Shown: positions 1 through 9,400 of the stretch, piece by piece
Layout of the letters: each line of letters opens with the position of its first letter
Position numbering within the stretch: the stretch's first letter is position 1
Assembly: GCA_008000375.1 (NCBI GenBank)
Contig: SMOI01000470.1
Location: 1 to 22,518, forward strand
Direction: 5' to 3'
Source: Poteriospumella lacustris
Taxonomy: Eukaryota; Sar; Chrysophyceae; Chromulinales; Dinobryaceae
DNA length: 22,518 nt
Notes under the pieces: model-generated
Database searches by the model: none
What the model was told of the DNA's origin: nothing
The model's input: only the letters and a program-made list of their open reading frames with translations
Translations under genes and position numbers: made by a program

Positions 1-391
1 TTCGTCTTCCATAAATCCAAGAATTTCACCTCTGACAATTGAATACGAATACCCCCAACTGTCCCTATTAATCATTAATTTGGAGTACTAACCAACAAAA
101 TAGACCAAGGTCCTGTCTTATTATTCCATGCTAATGTATTCTCAATGGCGTAAGCCTGCTTTGAACACTCTATTTTGCTCACAGTAAATGACGAGGTACT
201 CTACTCGTACCCATCAACTGAATGACTACGCATTCCTCGAGGATGACCTCGATTCGCAGACACAGGCCCACACGGGGTCGGTCAGTCAGAAATTCAACTA
301 CGAGCATATTTTTTTCAACTGCAACAACGTTAGTAACGGAATTGCCGCCGCTGCTGGCACCAGACTTGCCCTCCAATAGATCCTCGATATT
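1..391 (-). pseudogene. 18S rRNA-like segment, 530 loop through V4/V5, divergent and cut by the window edge
   Basis: Read on the minus strand from 391 down to 1, this matches eukaryotic small-subunit rRNA from just before the 530 loop through V4 and into V5. Recognisable pieces are TCGAGGATCTATTGGAGGGC near 387-368, GTTGTTGCAG at 328-319, GCTCGTAGTTGAATTTC at 305-289, GAGTGTTCAAAGCAGGC at 170-154, ACATTAGCATGGAATAA at 137-121 and GAGGTGAAATTCTTGG at 31-16. The 530 loop at 360-342 reads GTGCCAGCAGCGGCGGCAA, differing at two positions from the near-universal GTGCCAGCAGCCGCGGTAA. After AATTCC only nine bases (337-329) precede GTTGTTGCAG, where about 22 are usual. The piece runs off the left edge. 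I infer a degenerate copy; a real but very divergent rRNA or an assembly join is less likely. No other rRNA is seen inside the window. Confidence 0.85.
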
Positions 392-439
392 CATAGAAGC
401 AAGAAAGAACTCTCAATCTGTCAATCCTCACTATGTCTG
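392..439 (-). pseudogene. Second 18S rRNA-like segment (3' major domain), out of order
   Basis: On the minus strand, 439-392 reads CAGACATAGTGAGGATTGAC and continues with the conserved CAGATTGAGAG and TTCTTTCTTG blocks. This belongs to the 3' major domain of 18S rRNA, around yeast position 1200-1260 from memory. In a normal gene it lies several hundred bases downstream of the 530-loop/V4 segment. Here it lies immediately upstream of that segment, with the join near 391. The match is close to perfect over about 48 bases and stops abruptly on both sides. This supports a rearranged rDNA relic rather than a colinear gene. Confidence 0.8.
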
Positions 440-792
440 AAGTAAGATTGTCCGCGCGCGGCGAGCGCATATCTGCCACACCTCTAGGGGATCTTTCTGC
501 CTCTTGGAGATCTCAACGGTTTGCTAACGGTTTTTGATGGAGGTTAGGACAGCGTTTTGAAATGCAGAGCTTTGGAAGCTTCGCGAAAGCTCTGGTGACA
601 ATGTAGACGGTTTGCTGCCCTTCGTTCATTTCGATGGCGACGGAACTTCCTTAGCCTAACCGCCAGCCTAACCTTATTGCTGTTTTTTTCTTTTTAGAGT
701 AGAGAAACGAAATGCAGAATAGACGAAACGTTTGTGGGATAAATTGAATATAATAGAGTGTTTCCATTAGCCTATGTTTACACGACCGCGCC
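440..792. other. Intergenic interval between the rDNA relic and the eEF2 3' end
   Basis: No gene is supported in these 353 bases. The left part is GC-rich (CCGCGCGCGG near 452-461) and the right part is AT-rich. Visible small structures are a perfect 9-bp inverted repeat (565-573 with 586-594), the 10-mer ACGGTTTGCT twice (516-525 and 607-616), and AGCCTAACC twice (653-661 and 665-673), with its complement core GGTTAGG at 543-549. The right-hand part should contain the eEF2 3' UTR; on the minus strand a TGTAA lies at 782-778, shortly after the eEF2 stop. The short open frames here have no recognisable content. Confidence 0.6.
565..594. repeat. Perfect 9-bp inverted repeat with 12-nt loop
   Basis: The arms CAGAGCTTT (565-573) and AAAGCTCTG (586-594) are perfect reverse complements, with a 12-nt loop that itself contains the palindrome GAAGCTTC. 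It lies about 200 bases beyond the eEF2 stop on the minus strand. It could be a stem-loop in RNA or chance; no function is assigned. Confidence 0.45.
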
Positions 793-3475
793 TTACAGCT
801 TGTCCAAGTAGCGATCAAGAGGAGGCAACTCGGCAGAGAGATTCTTACGAACACGGATGGCATTGATGATCTTACCCAATCTGGTGGTAGGGTCCTTGAA
901 GTCGCCACCATCCAATAATTGCCAGTGATCGAACATTAATTGAGAGAAGGCGGCACCGGAGGTAGCCTCAGCCAAAGCTTGTGAGAAACCGAAAGACTCG
1001 GCGACAGGAAGGTAGGCCTTCATGTTGGCAACACCACCAGCAGCTCCTCCACCTTCGTCGAACACGTTTCCTCTTCTCATGGACAGAACGTTGTAGATGG
1101 AACCAACGATACCAGCAGGGCAGGTAATGTTGACCAAGAAGATAGGCTCCAACAAGGCAGGGTTGGCGAGGTAGATACCAGCGTACGTAACTCTGCGAGA
1201 AGTAGGGGAAATTTGACCCATACCTCTGTGGATAGCATCGGCGTGGAGAGTCACGTCGTTGACAATCATCTTCAAACCGCGCACTCTCTCCTCGCACATA
1301 GGACCCTCGTTACAGGCCCACTTGAAACCACCGACGACGGAGTCCTTAATCTCAGTCAGGTAAGCAACACCGACAGTTCTTTCCGTCATGACGTTAGGTC
1401 CAATGCCATCATCACCGAAGCACCAGATCTTCTGAGGAGTAGCAGCTTCCTCCCAACCGAAAGCAGGGTGCTCACGGAGGATCTTGGAGCGGTCCTTGAC
1501 ATCCATATTAGGGCTGACAACTTCCTCGTCGAAGAGTTGGCAGATCTCTTCGCTCAAAGGTTGAGCAGTGCAGAAGAGACGGTTGTGCTTGTTGGCGGAC
1601 TTCGACAACACCTCAGCAGACTCCGTGGTGACAGTCTCGCAGTAGGTAACGACAGGCTCGGAGGTGGTAATAGGAGCACCCTTCATGAAGTCATCAGCAA
1701 GATCCTTCAAGCAAATCTCAAGGTGCAATTCACCACAACCAGCAATAATGTGCTCACCAGCCTCGGTCGTCTCGCATTTAACCATCGGATCGGACTTGGA
1801 CAACTTCTTCAAACCTTCCACCAACTTGGGCAAATCGGCGGAGTTCTTAACCTGGACAGCGACACGCACGACAGGGGAGACGGCGAACTTCATGGTCTTG
1901 ATGCAGCAGGCAGTCTCGCATGTGGTGATGGTACCAGACTTGACGAGGAACTGATCGATACCGATCAAACCGCAGGTGTTACCGGCAGGGATATCAGCAA
2001 CGGTCTCGGTGTAACGACCCATCATGATGACCACACGCTGGATGGCCTTCAAGAACAGATCGTTCTTCTTGCCAGGAGTGTAGTTAGGACCCAAGATGCG
2101 GACCTTCTGGCCGGTGGCGACCTTACCAGAGAACACACGGCCGAAGGCAGTGAAGCGGTTGTCAGCACCAGGAATCATCTTGGACACATACATCATGAGA
2201 GGAGCAGTCTCAGAGGTGTCGCAAGTGCGAATGGCAGTGGCAGCTTCGTCATCCAAAGGTCCGTCGTACAAAGTCTCCACACGGTAAGTTTGGGCAACGA
2301 CAGGGGAGGGAAGGTGGACGACAATCATTTCCAAAATAGCATCGGCGGCGGGCAACCACTTTTGCATGATGTGCTTCAACAAAGCCTTGCCAGTCAAGGT
2401 CTTCTTGGTTTCCTCGGAGAGGGTAACACCGACAGCCTCAGCCATGTTGAAAGCCTTGGGGACACCCTTCTTGTTCAACTCATTGTTCATGATAGCCTGG
2501 AACATGTTGATGATAGGCTCCATGACGAAAGCAACGAAAGCTCTCTTAGCGCCGGTGTCACGATCAACACCACGGTTGGTGTTGACAGTGTTGGAGTTGA
2601 TCCACATACTCTTGCCGTCAACAGTAGCGAACACCCAGTCACCCCACAACTTCTCAGTCATCTTGTCCTCAGTGGTCTTGAACTTGGCGGCGTAGAAGCG
2701 GGCGAAGTTCTTCAAGGTGAAACCCCACTGGTGAAGACCGGAACCGAAGGCAACGTTGGCCTTGATGGGCTCAACCTGCCAGTTGTGCTCACCGAACTTG
2801 TAGGACTCAATGATGACGTTAACGTTCTCGATGGCACGAACCATGTTTTGGTAGATTTCCTCACCGGTCAACTGCAACTCCAACAAGGCACGATCGACCT
2901 TGTTGACCATCAACACAGGGCGGACACGCTCAGCCATGGCCTGACGCAAGACAGTACCGGTCTGGACGGCGACACCTTCAACGCAGTCAACCACAACCAA
3001 AGCACCGTCAGTGACACGGAGGGCAGCAGTGACCTCAGAGGAGAAGTCAACGTGGCCGGGAGAGTCGATAAGGTTGATCAAGTAAGAGTTCTTGTTGATC
3101 TCAACGTTGCTGGGAACACCCTCCCCTTCAACATCTTCGGTCTTGACAACCTCGCCAGAGGACATGTTGTACTGGAAGAACAAGCTGATACCAGTGGACT
3201 TGATGGTAATACCACGTTCCTGCTCATCGGCGCGGGTATCCATGTATCTTGCAGTACCAGCGTTTCTGGCAGCAATGACACCGGCCTTGCAGACAAGGGA
3301 GTCAGAAAGGGTGGACTTACCGTGATCGACGTGGGCAATCACGGACATGTTCCGGATGTTGTACTTGTTGTCCATGACAGAGCGCATCTGGTCTGCAGTA
3401 AAGTTCACCTACAACGACGAGCAACGAGGTGAAAAGAATCATATCAGAGGGAATGCTTCATGGGACACCTACCAT
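793..3475 (-). CDS. EEF2: Translation elongation factor 2 (eEF2), two exons
   Basis: A cytosolic GTPase that moves tRNA and mRNA through the ribosome after peptide bond formation. Exon 1 (3475-3473) is only the ATG; intron 3472-3409 (64 nt) runs GTAGGT to TTGTAG; exon 2 (3408-793) begins GTG AAC TTT. The product starts MVNFT, as in animal eEF2, and has 872 aa, the usual size. GTPase motifs are AHVDHGKST (about 26-34), [12 protein letters not shown] (62-73), DSPGH (116-120) and NKVD (170-173). The later domains are colinear and the C-terminus is the usual DKL. The histidine that becomes diphthamide is H728 in DAIHRGMGQ, where I expect DAIHRGGGQ. The regulatory threonine near position 57 (normally TDTR) is Met here (MDTR). 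The upstream leader is pyrimidine-rich. The gene is divergent from the MAP kinase. Function is certain from near full-length similarity; the start is set by splicing. Confidence 0.98.
3409..3472 (-). other. Intron immediately after the eEF2 start codon
   Basis: The minus strand reads AAAAAATG, then GTAGGT, then ends TTGTAG before GTGAACTTT. Removing these 64 nt joins ATG to GTG AAC TTT ACT, restoring the conserved MVNFT start. Without splicing, ATG is followed at once by a GTA GGT frame that does not enter eEF2. No other in-frame ATG lies ahead of the conserved N-terminus. Confidence 0.9.
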
Positions 3476-3935
3476 TTTTTCTTAGTTTCTTTCGAGTAGA
3501 AGTAGGAAAAACTGGAAACACTCAATAAGTATGTGAGTGAACAAAAGGACCAGAACAAGAACGGGAAGAAGATATCAGTCAGACTTGTCCGGTTGGTCAT
3601 CTGGACACCTGCGGATGGATGGTCGCGGGAATCAGGAGTGCGACACAGCGCTTGACACACAGCGTCCTAAATCTTCCCAGAGGTCGCAAATGCGCCAACC
3701 CGCCTTCCCGCATTTCCAACATTACGCAGTGCACTTGTCACATCGCTTTCTGGGCCGTTATGAGCGCATATGACCAATATTTAAGTACGTAAAGCTACCT
3801 GCATTTTTCGCAATCGAATCGCGAGCAGTTATATTGTACTGCCAACTGTGAACGTAGAAAGCGCGGTCGTCAACGACAAACTTTTCACATACGGACACGG
3901 TTCGGCAAACTCCAAAGAAAAGATTCCATCGAAAA
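3476..3935. promoter_or_regulatory. Shared head-to-head promoter interval, eEF2 / MAP kinase
   Basis: These 460 bases lie between the ATG of eEF2 (minus) and the ATG of the kinase (plus), so both promoters must lie here or reach outside it. On the plus side there is a CCAAT at 3774-3778, followed by an AT-rich TATTTAAG (about 3778-3785) roughly 155 bp before the kinase ATG. The octamer GCGCATAT is at 3764-3771 and recurs in the other promoter interval. On the eEF2 side the leader is rich in C and T. Short open frames here show no recognisable protein. The element assignments are guesses from motif shape; the position between two starts is what is seen. Confidence 0.55.
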
Positions 3936-5373
<1,438 letters not shown>

Positions 5374-5469
5374 GTGTATGCGAAATCCTTTAAGGAAGTA
5401 ACTGCTTCTTCAATCTTCAGTCACATTTTCTCAACCTTTTAAAAGAAAGACTTAATTCTTTTTACAGAT
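5374..5469. terminator. Tail-to-tail 3' interval, MAP kinase / cofilin
   Basis: Only 96 bases separate the two stop codons, so both 3' UTRs and poly(A) sites must lie here or overlap. On the minus strand a TGTAA (5466-5462) starts 3 nt after the cofilin stop. The kinase side has no TGTAA, only TGTAT just after its stop. There is no canonical AATAAA. Confidence 0.4.
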
Positions 5470-5954
5470 TTAGTTGAACTTTTTGCATTCCGCAACCAAC
5501 GCCTCCTCAGTCAACTCTGACAAATCCGTGACGTTTTTTCTGAACGCAATACCAGTCAGGGCGCGGTTAACAGCGTCCTTGGATCCGGCGTAAAGCATCT
5601 TGGCCTTGACCTTCACAGTATCGGGGATCCTAAATAAAAATTAGGGTTAGACTTGGAAAGCAGGTTCGAGTTTGTTGTTGATCGCAGCTTTACTCACCAA
5701 GAAATGAAGACCAACTTCTCTGAGCTTCTGCCATCGTCGAACTCAACAGTCTTCTTGTAAACAATGTAGCGGCAATCGTCATCACGAAGTTCACCCAAAA
5801 AGTTCGAAAAGTCGGAATCTTCCGAAGTTTTATCGACAACGACGGAGCCACCCTCGATCTTGAAAAGCATATACTTTCCAGGGTTGGAAGAGAGCTTGAA
5901 AGCGTTGTATTCAGCAAGAGCACTGTCGGCCACAGAAACTCCAGTTGCTGCCAT
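5470..5954 (-). CDS. ADF/cofilin family actin-depolymerising protein, two exons
   Basis: A small cytosolic protein that binds ADP-actin, severs filaments and speeds turnover. Exons are 5954-5698 and 5629-5470; intron 5697-5630 (68 nt) runs GTGAGT to ATTTAG and splits the Trp86 codon (TG then G). The product is 138 aa, typical for the family. The ADF-H core is clear: YMLFKIE near 28-34, CRYIVY near 61-66, and the actin-binding long helix with FISWIPDTVKVKAKMLYAGS followed by KDAVNRAL. The start at 5954 is the only ATG that fits the family N-terminus; its context is acaATGg. A serine at position 7 may correspond to the N-terminal regulatory serine of cofilins, but the match is loose. The intron contains CTAACCCTAA, which could hold the branch point. 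The gene is divergent from IFT172. Confidence 0.96.
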
Positions 5955-6415
5955 TGTCACTCAAATGAAAGGAAGGAGGGAGGATAGGTGGGGTTGAATT
6001 GAAAATTGTCTTGATGATACGTTGCCGCTCTGAAGCTGTTTGGTGTTCGTTGCCTTTTTGCGCATCCGCGAAGGCAAAAAGATCGGCGCTGGTGGGAAAA
6101 CAACGCACGTGCTCACATCCGTTACATTTCCAGAGTATATCAAAGAAAATACTCTTCCAAAGTTGTACTGAATCAAACAACGGTAGTGTGGACCCTATAA
6201 ACGTTTTGAACCGTTGAGAACAGTTGCCGTTTCAACATCACATCAAAACAGCATTGAGCACTGTATTCAAATGACTCAACGCGCATATATCCAAACCAAA
6301 GCCGTAACCTGGACGACTCTTTGCTTTGTCATCACCGCAACTGAACTGTATTTCATTTACTTCTCAATCTTTGTGCGGAAAAATCCTTGGTCGCTCTCTT
6401 ATGCCAAACTGAAAA
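5955..6415. promoter_or_regulatory. Shared head-to-head promoter interval, cofilin / IFT172
   Basis: These 461 bases lie between the ATG of cofilin (minus) and the ATG of IFT172 (plus). Seen here: an 8-bp inverted repeat CTTTTTGC / GCAAAAAG (6054-6061, 6074-6081) with a 12-nt loop; a palindromic E-box GCACGTGC (6105-6112); CTATAAAC near 6195-6202; an X-box-like GTTGCC-gt-TTCAAC (6223-6236); and GCGCATAT (6281-6288), shared with the other promoter interval. No protein-coding content is recognisable in the short open frames. Which elements are used cannot be told from sequence. Confidence 0.55.
6223..6236 (+). promoter_or_regulatory. X-box-like site upstream of IFT172 (weak)
   Basis: GTTGCC, 2-nt spacer, TTCAAC, ending about 180 bp before the IFT172 ATG. 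The first half fits the RFX consensus GTNRCC fully; the second half fits RGYAAC at four of six positions. RFX sites upstream of ciliary genes are known from animals and some relatives. Whether this organism has an RFX factor is unknown. Confidence 0.2.
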
Positions 6416-9400
6416 ATGCAGTTAAAGTTCTTGGAATCAATCGCACAACCTTCAAGTCCTGGCTTGTGCAAGGTGACTGCCATTTGCTGGGCACCAAATG
6501 GAAAGAAACTTGCTGTTTGCACTGCCGACAGAGTTGTCATGCTTTTTGACGAGAATGGAGTAAAAAAAGATAAATTTTCGACGAAGCCAGCTGACAAGGT
6601 ATTTGCCCGTTTGTTGTCTTCGTAGCTACTCGTTGTCTCTAATGGGCGTCTGATTTTAGGGACCAAAAAACTACATAGTCCGTCAAATGGCATTTTCTCC
6701 ACAATCCGATAAATTGGCGATCGCCCAATCAGATAACATGGTTTTCGTTTACAAGATTGGCGTTGATTGGGGCGAAAAGAAGAGCATTTGCAACAAATTT
6801 CAGCACTCAAGTTCTATTACCACTTTAATTTGGCCCGTTGGACACGCCAATGAGATTGTTTATGGTTTGGCGGAAGGACAGGTGAAGCTTGGTCAAATGA
6901 AAACTCACAGGCCGGTGACTCTATACAACGCCGACAGCTATGTTCTCGCGTTGTCCAGCGGCTCGGACGGGAGCGGATTCGTTTCAAGTCACGTCGATGG
7001 CTCCATTTATGTGTACTACTATGACGCAGGAGACAGAGGTGCCAGACGTATTGCGCGGCACTCTTGCCCCCCTTTCGCGTTATCATGGGGAACGAGCATC
7101 ATCGTCGCCGGTAACGACGGGAAAATCGTTTTCTACGACTCTGATGGATCCGAAGAACAGACGTTAGACATTTCTTCAGGAGATGAAAGACGTGAATACA
7201 CTTGTGCTGTTAGCAATCCAACTGGTGATTCGGTGGTTTTAGGAAGCTTTGACCGGTTAACCGCAGTCACCAAAAGCCGAGAAACCATGAACTGGGAGGT
7301 CAGTGGCACGGTGAATGTCGAAAACTTGTATTCCGTATCCGCCATGGACTGGAAACCTGATGGAGACAAAGTCGCAGTGGGAAACATCTGTGGGGTGGTC
7401 GATCTCTACGACGTCTGCATCAAGCGTGCTTTGTACAAAGGTGGCTTCGAGCTGACCTACGTCTCCTCGTCCCAGATTATCATCCGTCAAGTGGACTCTA
7501 ACCTTCGTATTGTTTTACGCTCCAGATACAACAGGGAGATTTTGAAGACAAACATTTATCAAAGCCGATTTGTCATTGCCCATACATCGGACACGTTGCT
7601 TTTGGGGGATTTGGAAACCCTGAAAGTTAGTGAAATTCCGTGGCGAGGAATCGAACTGGGCGAAAAATTCATATTCGATAATCCAAGCGCGTGTATTATT
7701 CATTGCGCGGGAGAGTTGTCAATCATAGAGTACGGTATCGACGATATTCTGGGAACTGTTCGCACCTCCTTCATTTCCAGTCATGTTATCAGTCTGCGCA
7801 TCAACGAGAGAAAGAGAAAGGTCTCTCACCAAGCGGACGCTGACAACAAAAAGATCGCCTTTCTGCTCGATGCCCAGACTGTCTGTATCAAAGATATGTG
7901 CTCACAAGTGACGGTTCAAGTTTCTCACGACTCTAAAATCGACTGGTTGGAACTGAACGGAAGAGGCGACTTGCTACTTTTCCGCGACAAAAAGAGATAC
8001 CTGCATGTGTTCAACTTGCAGACTCAAACGCGTCACCAACTGCTCAGCTTCTGCACGTATGTGCAATGGGTACCAAACAGTGACGTCATCGTTTCACAAA
8101 GTCGATCGAATATGTGTGTGTGGTACAATGTTGGTGCTCCTGACCAGGTTACCGCCATTCCTATCAAGGGAGACATCGAGGACATTGAACGAACCGAAGG
8201 AAAGACCGAAGTCATCGTTGATGAAGGTATCAATCAAGCCTTGTATCCTCTCGATGAAGCTCTCATCAGCTTTTCCACGGCCATCGAAGATGGTGAGCAT
8301 TTCAAAGCGATGGAACTCTTGGATAAGTTGGTTTTATCGCCAGATGTGGAAGCAATGTGGCGACAGCTTCGCTCTGCGTCGTTGTCCGCAGGAGAGGTTA
8401 AGATTGCTCAACGATGCAGTGCAGCTCTCGGAGACATCACCGCCAGCAAATTTTTGGGAAACATCTGTGACATGGGCCGATACGCGGAGCAAGACTTGAA
8501 AATCAATCGCGACGACTACTATCAGGTACGCTGCAACCTGGCCTTGCTCGAAAAGGACTATCGAGCAGCGGAGGACATACTAGTCAACCAAGGGAAAATC
8601 GACGAGTGCATCGAGCTGTACCAGAAGCTTCAACGTCACGAGGATGCGATTCGAGTCGCCCAGCAAAACAAGCACCCTGACTTGCACGATATGCGCCGGG
8701 CGTATTTTCAGTATCTGTTGGATACGAATCAATACGAGAACGCGGCGGTTCTTAAAGCCACAGAGAGCGATTTTACCCAGGCGGTCGATTTGTTTTTGAA
8801 AGGTGGTATGCCAGGAAAGGCAGCCCAAGTTCTTCTCGATCACGACATTCAGCAACCCATGTCGTTGCTGGACAAAGTTGCCAACGCTCTTGTGCGAAGC
8901 GGAATGCATGACATCGCGGGCGAGTTTTTCGAGCGACAAAATGATCTCCCCCGTGCTTTGGAGAGCTACATTAGAGGAAATGCCTTCAGAAAAGCGGTGG
9001 ACTTGGCGAGAAAGAGTTTCCCCGCGCGAGTCGTTGAGTTGCAGGAGGCCTGGGGAGACTATCTGGTTTCCATCAAGCAAATCGACATGGCTATTAACCA
9101 CTACATCGAAGCCAAGGTGAACAGAAAGGCAATTGATGCCGCGCTAAATGCCCGCCAGTATTCGAGAGCCCTTCAATTGGTTGATGCGATAGACCGAGAA
9201 ACCGCTAGACCATTCTATCGGCAGCTTGCTCGCCATTACGAAGAAACACGTCAATACGACTTGGCTCAAAAGTGCTACGTTGAGGGAGATCAAGCGCAGC
9301 TGGCCGTTGAGATGCACACTAAGGTCGGAAATTGGGAATTGGCCCACTCCATCGCCAAGAAACACATGCGAGAGGAAGAAGTAAGCATGCTTTACATCAG

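Noticed and set aside
179-394. 71-codon minus-strand open frame beginning MNIEDLL
   Set aside because: It lies wholly inside 18S rRNA-like sequence; the match to conserved rRNA blocks explains it better than a protein.
1213-3432. 739-codon plus-strand open frame antisense to eEF2
   Set aside because: It mirrors the strongly biased codons of eEF2 on the other strand and resembles no protein. eEF2 itself is certain.
3537-3773. 78-codon plus-strand frame in the eEF2/MAP kinase gap
   Set aside because: Low-complexity, no recognisable content, and it sits in the promoter interval of two certain genes.
5961-6217. Short open frames (71-89 codons) on both strands in the cofilin/IFT172 gap
   Set aside because: They overlap one another on both strands, show no domain, and cover the expected promoters.
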